In this document: piece after piece, positions 22,857-32,750 of the stretch | How the letters are laid out: every line of letters starts with the position of its first letter | Numbering within the stretch: position 1 is the first letter of the stretch | NCBI RefSeq assembly: GCF_000807855.2 | Contig: NZ_JRYR02000001.1 | Coordinates: forward strand, 3,533,175 to 3,597,174 | Origin: Flammeovirga pacifica | GTDB taxonomy: Bacteria > Bacteroidota > Bacteroidia > Cytophagales > Flammeovirgaceae | Length of the DNA: 64,000 bases | Direction: 5' to 3' | Made by a program: the position numbers and the translations under genes | The notes under the pieces: model-generated | The model's database searches: none | Told to the model about the DNA's origin: nothing | The model's input: the letters and a program-made list of their open reading frames with translations, nothing else

Positions 22857-25568
22857 ATGGGAGATTTAAAAGAAAACGTACAAGTTGTTGTAGAAATCAA
22901 CGGCAACAAAGCATTATCAACCCTTAATGAATTAGACCTTGAAGCTAAAGAACTTCGCAAAGGTTTAAAAGGCATGAAAAAGGGGACTGAGGAGTATGTC
23001 GCTAAATCAAAAGAACTTGATAATGTAACTGCTAAACAAAAGAAACTTCGTAACGAAATAGGGCTTACAGCTCTTCCTTTAAAGGACCTTAAAAAGCAAG
23101 CTGCAAAGTATTATGCAGAACTAAAACAACTTACTCCAGGTACAGAAGCATACATCAAAAAGTCAAAACAACTTAGTGAAGTTCGTGGTAGAATGTCGCA
23201 ACTCAATAAGGAGCTAAAAGGCACTACTGAATCACAACAAAAACTAACAGGTGAATGGAAAAATATGTTGCCTATTTCGGGGCAAATAGATCAACTGTCA
23301 GGTTCGTTTGGAGGATTAAGAGGAATAGTTTTAGGAGCAGTTAATAGTTTTGGTTTACTAAAAGGAGCCATTATAGCAACAGGTATTGGGGCTTTAGTAA
23401 TTGTTGTAACAGCTTTATTTGGTTGGTTTACTAAAACGAAAAAAGGAACAGAACAATTAGCAGTTGTAATGGCTGTATTAGGTGCGGTCACTGATGCTAT
23501 TTTTGAATCATTTAATCAACTCATTTCATATATAGGTGAAAAAGCGTACCCTTATCTTCTTCAATTTATTGGTATAATAAGTGGTTTGGTTGATGCTTTC
23601 ATTTATGCTAAAGATAGTTTTGTTGAATTCTTTTCAGCTCTGTTTTCTGCAGATTGGAGTAAGGTTGGACAAATGGCTAAAAAGGGGGTAGAAAATGTAT
23701 TTAACGGTATTAAAGCAACGTTTACTACTTCATTAAAAGCAATCAATACAGTAGTGAAATTCTACTTTGATGAGATGTTATCCAATTTCAAAGCAATGGG
23801 TAAAATTGCGGAAGGGATATTTACATTAGATCTCTCAAAAATAAAAGAAGGAATTTCATCAACAACAATAGCAAAAGGATTAGGCGTAATAGCAACTGGT
23901 TTTGAAGTAGCAGCTGGAGGAGCTAAAGCTTTAGGAGATAATATAAGTGAAGATGTAAGGTTAGCAATAGAATTAGCTAACAGAATGAATAGATTGGTAG
24001 AAGCTGAAAATCTTGAATCACTTAACAATGCAAAACGAAAAAAGGAGATTCAGGAACTAATATTCATTACAAGAGATAGGACCAAATCATTTGAGGAGCA
24101 AGAAGCTGCTTTAATTCGAGCAAATGAAATAGAACTTGAAGGATTAAACCAACAACTAAAACTACAAAAAGAAAGAGCAGCAATAGCTTGGGCTGATGAT
24201 GCTAGAGCTGATTCTACTGAAGAAGATACTCAAAAAGCTAGAGAAGAATCTATCAAGCTAATTAACCTAGAAACACAATCATTAGCAAGACAAAGAGAGC
24301 TTCTAAATAGACTAAATGAGTTACGGAATAAGATAGTAGCAGAAGAGAAAAAGCAAGCCCAAGAACGACTAAAAATAGATAAACAATATTCTGATCTTAA
24401 AGCTCAATTACTTGAAGATGAATTTGCTCAAAAAGAGGCTCAAATAAGAGATACATACCAAAGAGAACTTGAAACTATTGAAGAAGGAGAATACTTAGCA
24501 ACAGAAAGAAGAAAGCTTCTAGAGGAAGCGAGAGATAAAGAACTACAAGAATTATCATGGGCAAGAAAACAAGAGTTCTTAGAGGAGCAAGCTGTATTTG
24601 ATGAGGAACAAGAGATATTAATTGAAGAAAAGTTTCAAAATAAATTAATCACTGAACAAGAAAGGGAAAATCTTCTTTATGAGTTGAAGAGGAAGGCGAT
24701 GGAGAAACAGTTGGGTCTTGTTGTAGAAATGTATGGGAAAGAATCAGCTGAAGCTCAAAAAGTTAAAAATGAAATTCATCGTTTAGATAATGATCATAAA
24801 AAGAAACTTGAAGGAAACCTAGATAAAGCCACTACAGCAAATGAAAAGCTATATGATAATCAATTAAGTACAGCAGGTTCTACATTTACAGGTCTTGCAA
24901 ATTTACTTTCTTCAGATGAGAACTTAAGAAAGAAGCACTTTGGTAAAATTAAAGCAATGCAAGGTGCAGGTGTGCTTATTGATGGTTATAAAGAAGTAGC
25001 AGCTATTTGGAAACATGCTATGGACTTAGGACCTGTATTCGGACCTATATTAGGTGCAGCTCAAACGGGTATTGCTGTAGCTAGAACTTCATTAAATCTT
25101 TCAAAAATTAATTCAGCTCAGTATGGTTCGGGTGGTTTATTGCTGTCAGGTCCTTCTCACTCCCAAGGTGGTATGCCTATTTTGGATCCTAGTACTGGAA
25201 GTGTGGTAGCTGAAGTAGAAGGAGGTGAGCCAATATTATCTGTAGATACTTACAACAATAATAAACCCTTGGTTGATGCTCTTCTCTACACTTCAATGCA
25301 TAGAGCCGGAGCTTCACTTTTTGAAGATGGAGGAATATTACCTCAAGGTTCAGCTGAAGCAAATGTAGCAACTGAGAATTTAGGGACGCCTACAAGACAA
25401 AATAATACTCAAGACACGCAAATACTCTCTCAAATAGCACAACAATTAGCTGTATTGACTTCAGTAGTACAGGCACAACAAACAATGTTGAAAGCATATA
25501 TAGTATATGATGAGTATGAAGCAGTTAAAAATAGAATAACAGAAGATCAAAATGAAGCACAGTTATGA
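22857..25568 (+). CDS. Tape measure protein
   Basis: 903 residues from the ATG at 22857; the frame is open 6 bases further to a TTG but that lies in the terminator tail. Long helical and coiled-coil regions (1-120 and 370-640) flank a hydrophobic segment at about 165-195 (AIIATGIGALVIVVTALFGWF) and several small hydrophobic helices, the standard tape measure layout. It sets tail length and helps DNA entry. A Gly-rich C-terminal part (GSGGLLLSGPSHSQGG) precedes a final coiled coil. At 903 residues the tail would be about 130 nm by the usual 0.15 nm per residue rule. Confidence 0.88.
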   Translation: MGDLKENVQVVVEINGNKALSTLNELDLEAKELRKGLKGMKKGTEEYVAKSKELDNVTAKQKKLRNEIGLTALPLKDLKKQAAKYYAELKQLTPGTEAYIKKSKQLSEVRGRMSQLNKELKGTTESQQKLTGEWKNMLPISGQIDQLSGSFGGLRGIVLGAVNSFGLLKGAIIATGIGALVIVVTALFGWFTKTKKGTEQLAVVMAVLGAVTDAIFESFNQLISYIGEKAYPYLLQFIGIISGLVDAFIYAKDSFVEFFSALFSADWSKVGQMAKKGVENVFNGIKATFTTSLKAINTVVKFYFDEMLSNFKAMGKIAEGIFTLDLSKIKEGISSTTIAKGLGVIATGFEVAAGGAKALGDNISEDVRLAIELANRMNRLVEAENLESLNNAKRKKEIQELIFITRDRTKSFEEQEAALIRANEIELEGLNQQLKLQKERAAIAWADDARADSTEEDTQKAREESIKLINLETQSLARQRELLNRLNELRNKIVAEEKKQAQERLKIDKQYSDLKAQLLEDEFAQKEAQIRDTYQRELETIEEGEYLATERRKLLEEARDKELQELSWARKQEFLEEQAVFDEEQEILIEEKFQNKLITEQERENLLYELKRKAMEKQLGLVVEMYGKESAEAQKVKNEIHRLDNDHKKKLEGNLDKATTANEKLYDNQLSTAGSTFTGLANLLSSDENLRKKHFGKIKAMQGAGVLIDGYKEVAAIWKHAMDLGPVFGPILGAAQTGIAVARTSLNLSKINSAQYGSGGLLLSGPSHSQGGMPILDPSTGSVVAEVEGGEPILSVDTYNNNKPLVDALLYTSMHRAGASLFEDGGILPQGSAEANVATENLGTPTRQNNTQDTQILSQIAQQLAVLTSVVQAQQTMLKAYIVYDEYEAVKNRITEDQNEAQL

Positions 25569-25996
25569 CACATGAAGAACTAGAACAAGTAACAAAAGGA
25601 ATAGGAGAAGTAGTTATAGACAAGTCAAAAAAACAACCTTATGAAAGAGTATTAAATCTCTTTTTTCAATTGCTCATTTACGGGATAACATTCTCATTCA
25701 TTGCTTATTTGATAACATCAAAGGACAAGGCAACTACTTCTTTTATTTCAACAACAGTAGAGTTTAAAAATGTTGCAGAAACGGGTAATGTTTTGATGAA
25801 AGAAATCATAGACTATACTAAAAACACTACGCTTAGTGATTCTCTTCGACATAACACAATGATGCATGAATTAGCTGACTTAAAAGCTGAAATCAAAAAG
25901 GCTCAAGAAGAAATTAAGAAGAATAGAAAAGTAATCGAAAAACAAAACTTAAGATGGCGAAATATCAATACGGGAAGCTCTCAAAAAAGCGAATGA
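25565..25996 (+). CDS. Single-pass membrane coiled-coil protein (holin or spanin candidate)
   Basis: 143 residues overlapping the tape measure stop by 4 bases. Residues ~28-52 (VLNLFFQLLIYGITFSFIAYL) form one TM helix; the remainder (95-135) is a coiled coil. The type II layout and position just ahead of the endolysin fit a spanin (Rz-like) or an anchored lysis protein better than a multi-TM holin. Its 3' end overlaps the endolysin gene by 43 bases. Confidence 0.6.
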   Translation: MTHEELEQVTKGIGEVVIDKSKKQPYERVLNLFFQLLIYGITFSFIAYLITSKDKATTSFISTTVEFKNVAETGNVLMKEIIDYTKNTTLSDSLRHNTMMHELADLKAEIKKAQEEIKKNRKVIEKQNLRWRNINTGSSQKSE

Positions 25997-26385
25997 AAGG
26001 TGTAAACTATTGGTTAGTACTATGTGCTAATATTGCTCTTTCAAACTGTAAAAAGTATGACCAAACTATTCCTTGGATGGGAGGCTTACGACTGGCTGAA
26101 GATCAAAACAGAATTTTCAAAAATGGAGCTTCACAACTAGATGGCTATAAAGAGAAGTCATATCACCAAAGTGGTAATGCTCTTGATGTAGTTCCTTATC
26201 ACAAGGGGAAAGCAGACTATAAATGTGAGAAAGGATTTAGAGAGTTTGCAAAGTGCATGTTCAATGCTTGGCAGTATATACAAAAACGTTACCCACAAGC
26301 AAGAAGGTATAGATTAGAATATGGAGGGCATTGGATGAATTTTGTTGATAACCCACACTGGCAATTGATAGAAATTGCACTCTAG
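25954..26385 (+). CDS. M15-family peptidase endolysin
   Basis: 143 residues. It has the VanY/M15 zinc-peptidase motifs SYHQSGNALDVVPY (SxHxxGxAxD; zinc His and Asp) and GGHWMNFVDNPHWQL (catalytic and zinc-binding His). These enzymes cut the L-Ala-D-Glu or D-Ala bonds in peptidoglycan peptides and serve as phage endolysins. There is no signal peptide, so it needs a holin partner. It is in an unusual place, inside the structural genes between tape measure and terminase. Confidence 0.9.
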   Translation: MAKYQYGKLSKKRMKGVNYWLVLCANIALSNCKKYDQTIPWMGGLRLAEDQNRIFKNGASQLDGYKEKSYHQSGNALDVVPYHKGKADYKCEKGFREFAKCMFNAWQYIQKRYPQARRYRLEYGGHWMNFVDNPHWQLIEIAL

Positions 26386-26407
26386 AAACCCGTCCTAAAA
26401 ATTACAA

Positions 26408-27016
26408 TTGCCATTTACGACATTTGAAGAAAAGGAAATTGCCATAATGAAACGCAACGCAGTAGAAGCCATCAAAATGTATGAGAACGGAGAAATCCGA
26501 ATATTGTCTGTAAAGCAAGAGCAGATTAGACAACGTTTAAAACGTGCGTATCATTTGCTTTTTGAAAAACAGTCTATTGTTTCAGTCGCTAATACATTGA
26601 TGGAAGAGGATCAAGACCTGAGTTCAAGATCAGGAGCATTCAGAGCTGTTCAACAAGCGATGCAAATTTATGGCAATCCTTTAGAGTCAACAAAAGAAGC
26701 TATGCGATTTGTTTATGCTGAAAAGCAAAATGAATTGTATGAAATATTAATGAAACAAATTGCTGAAAGGCGTGAATCAAAGCAAGATGTAAAGATTGAA
26801 GTTGATATAGCTTCAAAGATTCTTGAGAGAAATATAAAATTACTTCGATTAGATTCTGAAGATCAAGATTTACCTGATCCAACTGTATTCCAAAGAACAA
26901 GTGTAGCTATCCTTAATGTGACTCAAGACCTCCAGGAGGAATACGGTCACATTATGGATATACCTGTAGAGGTAGTTGATTTTAAAGAGAACGAAATTGA
27001 TGAAGATGACGAATGA
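26408..27016 (+). CDS. terS: Terminase small subunit-like protein
   Basis: 202 residues with a TTG start at 26408 (next in-frame ATG is at 26447). The protein is helical, with a DNA-binding-like middle (QSIVSVANTLMEEDQDLSSRSGAFRAVQQAMQIYG split over two helices) and an acidic C-terminus. Overlaps the large terminase start by 4 bases, which is the main reason for the TerS call. Confidence 0.65.
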   Translation: MPFTTFEEKEIAIMKRNAVEAIKMYENGEIRILSVKQEQIRQRLKRAYHLLFEKQSIVSVANTLMEEDQDLSSRSGAFRAVQQAMQIYGNPLESTKEAMRFVYAEKQNELYEILMKQIAERRESKQDVKIEVDIASKILERNIKLLRLDSEDQDLPDPTVFQRTSVAILNVTQDLQEEYGHIMDIPVEVVDFKENEIDEDDE

Positions 27017-28638
27017 GATACACAGGTACTAAATATCGCACGATGTATTACAATCGTCCTCAACTCATAAATAAGTTTTGTTCAAGACCAAATAAGACAA
27101 ACATTTGGGGTAGAGGTACTGGTAAATCAACATTAAATGGTGATGATGCTGAATTGAAAGTTCATGCAATGCCACGTTCAAGAGGTTTCATTGTTGGATC
27201 AACATATATGCAACTTCTTACGCTTGAACTTCCACCTATAAAGGCTCAATGGGAGCGTTTAGGCTATGTCGAAGATGTACATTATTTCATAGGTAAAAAA
27301 CCACCTCCACAATGGAAACATAAATGGCCAAAAGCATTTCATATGCCTTCGGAATTAAAAAATGTGATTTGGTGGTACAATGGGTCTATTATTCAATTAG
27401 TTTCTTTTGATCGAAAGGATTCTGCAAGAGGAGGTTCTTTTGATTGGGGATTAGGAATAGAAGCAGCAATGCTTTCAAAAACAAGATTAGATAATGAATT
27501 ACTTCCTGCAGTACGTGGTACTGATTATAGTTTTAACAAGCACCCTCTTCATAAATCTATTACCTATACTTCATCTATGCCATGGACAAGTTACGGAGAT
27601 TGGTTGTTTGAAGCAGAAGAAGTTCAAGAACAAGAGGAAAAGGAAATACTTGGAGCTGATTTATATAACAGTTGGCTGGAGCTTAAAAACGATCATGGAA
27701 ATATTTCTCCACTTAGGAAGAAGATTATACGCAAACTCAAAGTTAAAGCATCCGAAAGAACCACCTTATATTTAGAGGCCAACGCTTACGATAACATACA
27801 TATATTGGGTGAAGACTGGATAGATGTACAACGTGCAAGAATGCATAAAGAGTCTTTTGATATAGAGATAATGAACATCCGGAAAAAGAAACTTGGAAAG
27901 ATGTTTTATCCAAAATTCAAAGATCGTTTACATACCTATCAAGACTCGTATGATTATCATCATTTAGATGCAGTTGGGGAAGATACCGAACGCCTGATGA
28001 ATGACTGTAGAAATGATGGCGACTTAATTTCAGGCGTTCACCTCCAAGCTTCATTTGACTTTAATGGAGGTATATATACTTGTGTGGTTTTTCAAGAAAT
28101 CAAGTCATTGCACAAAGTGAGATTTTTAAAATCTTTCTTTGTGAAAGAAGAGAAAGGACTTAATGATTTAGTGAAAGAAGTAACAGAATATTATTTCCCA
28201 CATAGAAGGAAATTCCTTGAAGTTTGGGGAGATAGGAATGGTCATTTTGCTTCAAAAATTTCAATTGCAAGTTATTATGAAGAAGTAGCCAGTACCTTAA
28301 AAATGGAAGGTTGGAAGTTTTCAATTAAAGCTCCTGACTTTAATATTCCTCATACAGATCGATTTCTATACATCAATAAGATGTTATCATTTGAAGATCC
28401 ATCTCTTCCTGAAATAGAAATCAATGCAAATAATTGTAAGCCATTTATCATATCAATAAAAAATGCACCGTTGAAAAAAGGACATCTTATTGAAAAGGAT
28501 AAATCAAGTGAAGCTTCAGATGATATTCTCCAGGAATATGCAACACACTTTTCAGACTGTTTCGACTATGCATTACAACAATACTTCTACAGAAATATAA
28601 ATAGTTCTATCACTTCCAATTTAAGTATTGGGATTTAA
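27013..28638 (+). CDS. terL: Terminase large subunit
   Basis: 541 residues; the DNA packaging motor. The N-terminal ATPase has Walker A GRGTGKST at about residues 33-40 and a Walker B-like GLGIEAAML near 155. The C-terminal RNase H-like nuclease has ASFDFNGGIYTCVVF near 345 and VWGDRNGHF near 405, both supplying metal-binding Asp. The start overlaps TerS. Intact by length. Confidence 0.88.
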   Translation: MRYTGTKYRTMYYNRPQLINKFCSRPNKTNIWGRGTGKSTLNGDDAELKVHAMPRSRGFIVGSTYMQLLTLELPPIKAQWERLGYVEDVHYFIGKKPPPQWKHKWPKAFHMPSELKNVIWWYNGSIIQLVSFDRKDSARGGSFDWGLGIEAAMLSKTRLDNELLPAVRGTDYSFNKHPLHKSITYTSSMPWTSYGDWLFEAEEVQEQEEKEILGADLYNSWLELKNDHGNISPLRKKIIRKLKVKASERTTLYLEANAYDNIHILGEDWIDVQRARMHKESFDIEIMNIRKKKLGKMFYPKFKDRLHTYQDSYDYHHLDAVGEDTERLMNDCRNDGDLISGVHLQASFDFNGGIYTCVVFQEIKSLHKVRFLKSFFVKEEKGLNDLVKEVTEYYFPHRRKFLEVWGDRNGHFASKISIASYYEEVASTLKMEGWKFSIKAPDFNIPHTDRFLYINKMLSFEDPSLPEIEINANNCKPFIISIKNAPLKKGHLIEKDKSSEASDDILQEYATHFSDCFDYALQQYFYRNINSSITSNLSIGI

Positions 28639-28651
28639 ACCAAATCAGAAA

Positions 28652-28909
28652 ATGGCAATTAAAAAAGGAGCAGGTAAATTAAAAACGAAAGCATTTTTCA
28701 CAAGAAAAAGAGCTGCCTTAATGGTAGTAATTACAGCAGTTGCAGGTGTCTTCATTCAAAATGAAATGGCAAAAAATGTTGTCGTTACTGGAGTAGAAAA
28801 AGCTTATCCATTGACGATGGATCCGGACACTGCTATTGACCGTAAAGGTGATACAGTAATGGTAGACCAAAATGGTGTAATTACCAAGAAACCACTGATA
28901 GCAAAGTAA
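28652..28909 (+). CDS. Small single-TM phage protein
   Basis: 85 residues from ATG 28652 (a TTG 24 bases upstream overlaps TerL). A very basic N-terminus (about 10 Lys/Arg in 22) precedes one TM helix (AALMVVITAVAGVFI). The C-terminal outside part is acidic (DPDTAIDRKGDTVMVD). Possible holin or membrane anchor; not assigned. Confidence 0.6.
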   Translation: MAIKKGAGKLKTKAFFTRKRAALMVVITAVAGVFIQNEMAKNVVVTGVEKAYPLTMDPDTAIDRKGDTVMVDQNGVITKKPLIAK

Positions 28910-28910
28910 A

Positions 28911-29600
28911 ATGCAAGAGTTAAAAAACTTTTTAGCCTTATCGCCTTTCCTTCAAAAATTTGGGGAGGCGGTAAAGCTCTTCGAACAACATAGTAATAAT
29001 ACTATTAAAGTGAAGTATTTTAAATCAAGTACTTCTAAAGTAATGCCTGAACTTCTTAAAGAGCTTCAAGAGTTATCAAGTGATGAGGTTGAAATAACTC
29101 CTGTAGAAGAATTGCCAACAAAAGAAGAGAAGCAGAAGGAAGTCTATACAGTAATCAAATCATTCCAGGAATATCCTGAAGAGCTTCAAAAAGTAGTTGC
29201 TTATAAGGATGAGAAGTACAGAGAGCTTCAAAAGGTAAGGAATGGATTACTGGAGTGTGCAACAGTTGAAAAGAGAGCTGAAGCTATTGACGAAGTGAAA
29301 GCATTATTTGAAGTGAATGCTGAACTATGGAAAGAAGTAGATCACTATGTTGATCATGGTAAGTTTCAAGATAAAAACCCTATCGAAGTTGAGACAAAGA
29401 AGGAAGGTGAGACAGCTCTAGAAATGCAGAGAAAACTAAATAATATTCGTTCCTCTCTTTCAAAATCCAAAAAGAGGTTAGAAGGAATAAAAGCAAAATA
29501 TGGAGAAGAATCTCCTAAATATTTATCAGCTGTTTCCAAACAAGAAAAACTAATTGCAATAAAAGAAGACCTTGAACAACGATTGAAATCATTGATCTAA
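28911..29600 (+). CDS. Coiled-coil phage protein
   Basis: 229 residues, charged and helical, ending in a long coiled coil (MQRKLNNIRSSLSKSKKRL onwards). It lies between the TM protein and the tail-tube-like fusion. No known family; possibly a tail or scaffold component. Confidence 0.6.
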   Translation: MQELKNFLALSPFLQKFGEAVKLFEQHSNNTIKVKYFKSSTSKVMPELLKELQELSSDEVEITPVEELPTKEEKQKEVYTVIKSFQEYPEELQKVVAYKDEKYRELQKVRNGLLECATVEKRAEAIDEVKALFEVNAELWKEVDHYVDHGKFQDKNPIEVETKKEGETALEMQRKLNNIRSSLSKSKKRLEGIKAKYGEESPKYLSAVSKQEKLIAIKEDLEQRLKSLI

Positions 29601-29601
29601 A

Positions 29602-32112
29602 ATGGCAGAATTAAGCAACATATATAGAGATCCTTTAAGCCCCAATATGGGCGGTTTATATCATTCTATTCGTTTGATTCCTACAGATGATATTGAATAT
29701 TATCCAGTAGTAGTTGATGGTTTTGTTGAGTTTGCCATCATACCCAAAGAAGGGAAAACGATTACAAAATGGGATATAACAAGAGATAGTGGTGAAGTGA
29801 GCTGTAAACTTAGCGGTCCTGAAGGTGGTCGTTTTTGGAGAAATACACTTTCTTTTTCAATGCCACGTTCAAGTGCAATCACACAGCTTGAAGGTGTAGA
29901 CTTAGTTGCTATAGCCAAAGACCGCAATGGTCAGAGCAGATTAATCGGTACAATGGACCGTCCTGCAAAGCTTTTGAAAATGGAGAGTAGAAGTGGAAAA
30001 AAAGCAGTGGAAGGAGGAAAGTATACTTTTGAAATTTCAGCAATCAATGATGAAGAAGCATGGATCTATGGTGATAAAGAATTTCCTATTCCACTTTTTG
30101 CTTTTAAAAGTCAGAAAATCGGAACTATCAATATCTCAGTTACGGGTGGAAGTGGATGGTACTTTACAACAGCAACAGGTGAAGAGATATGGAATACTAA
30201 TGTATTATCATGGCAAAGAAATGAAGCTGACACTGATACTATCTACCTGTACAATAGCAATGGCTTAGATCTAAGTGCTATAACCACTCTCACAGCAAGT
30301 AATAATATTCACTTTGGTGATTATGACTTCAGTGAATTCACAAACTTAAAAACATTCAATTGGGCAGGTAACGGACAAGATTCTGTTATTCTTCCTGATA
30401 ATAGATTTAAGCTAGAAGGAGATACAATTGATGTTACGAATTCATTTTTTACAGGTGCTCAATTTGGTGCTTTACTTGCTGAAATTAGAAGAGTATCAGA
30501 TACTCAATCTGTAGTGAATAGAAGTCTTAAAGTTGGTACAATTGAAGATCCAACTCTCATTGAAGTAGGTTCTGTATATTATGATGACTATGTATACCTT
30601 CAGTCAATTGGATGGAGTATTAATGTTGTAAGTAATAAGTTGCTTACTGCTACTATTGGAGCAAATGGTTTTATTGCTCCAGGAGGAACAATATCTAATG
30701 AAGGGCAATTGATGTTTAGAGTGAATGGAGAAATTGCTTCTAATGTTGGCAGTAGTGGTGAGGTTATTGAGTTTGAGGTTAGGAATGGTGATTTGTTGGA
30801 GTGTTGGTATAGTAATAATAGTGGAGACTTGGATGGGTTGAGTGAGATTATTTGTAATGATTGTAGAGTACAGTATTTTTATTTTGATAGAATATTAAAT
30901 GAAAGTACTATTACTTTATTTGCACAAAGAAATAACTATAAAACGCAAGCGATAAACTTTCTAAAATCATACTTAGATTTAGATACAAATAACGGAGATG
31001 ATTACACAAGCTTAATGAGTGTTAATATTAATAGTTTGCAAGTTGGCGATTTGTATTCTGATGATGATTATAATACAGAAATAGTAAATTACACACATGC
31101 AAATAGGTTGATTTGTTATAATTTTCTCGCTGAAAAAGATACTAATTACAACGGAAATTATAATGAAGAGGGTACTTATATTATACCTTATTTAAGTAGT
31201 TCAGATTCCGTGGCATTAGATAATCAATCTATTAAAGGTTACGTAAAATCATTTATTAAAGAAATAAAAACTTTTAGATGTAGAAATAATCCTAATGTTA
31301 CATATTATAAATACTTTAATGATTTTGAAATAACGTCTTACGGATCGCCCGAAGGATTAAATCTACTTAATAACGGTAATTTAGATTCAATACAAGATAA
31401 TTCGCTTATTAATATAGTTTCTAGAAGAGTTATAAGTTATTCAGGATGCAACACTTTAGAGGTTGTAAAGTTTAAGACAATAACAACGGATAGGATATAT
31501 TTTTTACCATATTCTCTTAAAAGAATTGAAGCTGAATATATATCAAGTTATTCGGGTGCATTTAAAGTCGATCCAATAAACAGTAATATTCAAAATTTAG
31601 AATATATACCACCTTTTAAGGGTAATTTTAATGATTTTTTATTTACAGCTAGTCAAACGGCTATTAAAGAATTTAATTTTAGTGAAGCTAATTTTACTGG
31701 TTCATTTACTATGATAAACGGAGTATCTACAAGTTTTACTAATTTTATAGGTTTTATTAGTGGTAACGTTACGTATTTTAGGTTTACATTAAGAAACTCT
31801 TTAGCTACAATATTTGACCATTCTAATGTAGTAATAAACGGAGAGTCTTCAATTGTTCATATGGAATCAATCAACCTATTAACAGTTAAAGTTCCAATAG
31901 GCACTATTGATAACTCTAACATGAATCCAACCCTTAATGTAATTGATTTAAATAATTGTCCGTTATTAACGGATCAAAATTGGGAGAATACACTATTTAT
32001 AAATGTAAATATAAATTTACTTAATTGTCCTAATTGTTCAAATATTAGAGTTAAAACAGGCAGTACAATTACATTGATTGAAAATCAAGGAACAACAATA
32101 ACATACGTATAA
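29602..32112 (+). CDS. Tail-tube-like domain fused to a long repeat domain (receptor-binding candidate)
   Basis: 836 residues. Residues ~10-155 carry the tail-tube-like signature (LVAIAKDRNGQ..LIGTMDRPA..SGKKA.EG..YTFEISA). From about 165 on there are irregular leucine-rich-repeat-like or beta-solenoid stretches (LSAITTLTASNNIHFGDYDF, FTNLKTFNWAGNG, NLEYIPPFKGNFNDF, TLNVIDLNNCPLLTDQNW). That layout suits an adhesion or receptor-binding domain displayed on the tail. From about base 30880 the DNA becomes more A/T-rich with different codon use (AAT, TTA, ATA), suggesting that the C-terminal part was swapped in by recombination. No reverse transcriptase or repeat pair for a diversity-generating element is present. 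Confidence 0.6.
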   Translation: MAELSNIYRDPLSPNMGGLYHSIRLIPTDDIEYYPVVVDGFVEFAIIPKEGKTITKWDITRDSGEVSCKLSGPEGGRFWRNTLSFSMPRSSAITQLEGVDLVAIAKDRNGQSRLIGTMDRPAKLLKMESRSGKKAVEGGKYTFEISAINDEEAWIYGDKEFPIPLFAFKSQKIGTINISVTGGSGWYFTTATGEEIWNTNVLSWQRNEADTDTIYLYNSNGLDLSAITTLTASNNIHFGDYDFSEFTNLKTFNWAGNGQDSVILPDNRFKLEGDTIDVTNSFFTGAQFGALLAEIRRVSDTQSVVNRSLKVGTIEDPTLIEVGSVYYDDYVYLQSIGWSINVVSNKLLTATIGANGFIAPGGTISNEGQLMFRVNGEIASNVGSSGEVIEFEVRNGDLLECWYSNNSGDLDGLSEIICNDCRVQYFYFDRILNESTITLFAQRNNYKTQAINFLKSYLDLDTNNGDDYTSLMSVNINSLQVGDLYSDDDYNTEIVNYTHANRLICYNFLAEKDTNYNGNYNEEGTYIIPYLSSSDSVALDNQSIKGYVKSFIKEIKTFRCRNNPNVTYYKYFNDFEITSYGSPEGLNLLNNGNLDSIQDNSLINIVSRRVISYSGCNTLEVVKFKTITTDRIYFLPYSLKRIEAEYISSYSGAFKVDPINSNIQNLEYIPPFKGNFNDFLFTASQTAIKEFNFSEANFTGSFTMINGVSTSFTNFIGFISGNVTYFRFTLRNSLATIFDHSNVVINGESSIVHMESINLLTVKVPIGTIDNSNMNPTLNVIDLNNCPLLTDQNWENTLFINVNINLLNCPNCSNIRVKTGSTITLIENQGTTITYV

Positions 32113-32429
32113 TGACAGATAAATTAAACACCATAATAGCTTCAGAACCACAAATAACCACTGAAGCACAACGTATTTCAAAAGCAAAAGAAATCCTTTG
32201 CGTAAAAGAATGCCTATCAAGAGTTCAAGCACTCACAAATGATAATTCAGTGAAATCTTACAGCATTGAAAAGAATAATAATCAAATCACTATGATAGTG
32301 TATTTTGATGATAGCACAAAAGAGACTGTCACTTCAGATCTGTTAGATAAAACTATCATCAATCAATGCATTCAGAATGACTTTGCTCTTATTGAAGCAG
32401 ATATTGACCAACAAATTGAAGTATTATGA
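32112..32429 (+). CDS. Small phage protein, unknown
   Basis: 105 residues; the ATG overlaps the stop of 29602 (TAATG). Helix plus beta pattern with a KITMIVYFDDS-like strand region (NQITMIVYFDDSTKE). Could be an assembly partner of the large protein just upstream; not recognised. Confidence 0.6.
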   Translation: MTDKLNTIIASEPQITTEAQRISKAKEILCVKECLSRVQALTNDNSVKSYSIEKNNNQITMIVYFDDSTKETVTSDLLDKTIINQCIQNDFALIEADIDQQIEVL

Positions 32430-32749
32430 TCAATCTTAAACACGCATTAATTCAGCTCCAAACTCCAAATGAACAAGGAGAAGGTAAAGAGTTCTCATTG
32501 TCTTTTACACCTATCTCAGGAAATCGAAAAGGAAAGGTATTGCATATTCGTAAGGCGATAATGAGAAAGTTATCAAAAGAGAAAGCTCAAGAGGCAATTG
32601 TCAATGCTCATAAGCCGAAAAAAAAGTATGATCCAAAGAGTCATAACATCAATATACAAGTCATAGAAAGTGATGATTTTCCGGAAGGGGTTATCACAGT
32701 AAAAGACTGGAGTATTTTAGAATTAAATGACCTTAAAACTATAATATAA
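32426..32749 (+). CDS. Small phage protein, unknown
   Basis: 107 residues, basic and beta-rich, overlapping the previous stop by 4 bases. The pattern FSLSFTPISGNRKGKVLHIRKAIM recurs in Bacteroidota prophages next to portal genes in my memory, with no known function. Confidence 0.55.
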   Translation: MINLKHALIQLQTPNEQGEGKEFSLSFTPISGNRKGKVLHIRKAIMRKLSKEKAQEAIVNAHKPKKKYDPKSHNINIQVIESDDFPEGVITVKDWSILELNDLKTII

Positions 32750-32750
32750 A

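Noticed and set aside
29602..32112. Diversity-generating retroelement target
   Set aside because: No reverse transcriptase, no template/variable repeat pair and no adenine-specific variation visible in the window.
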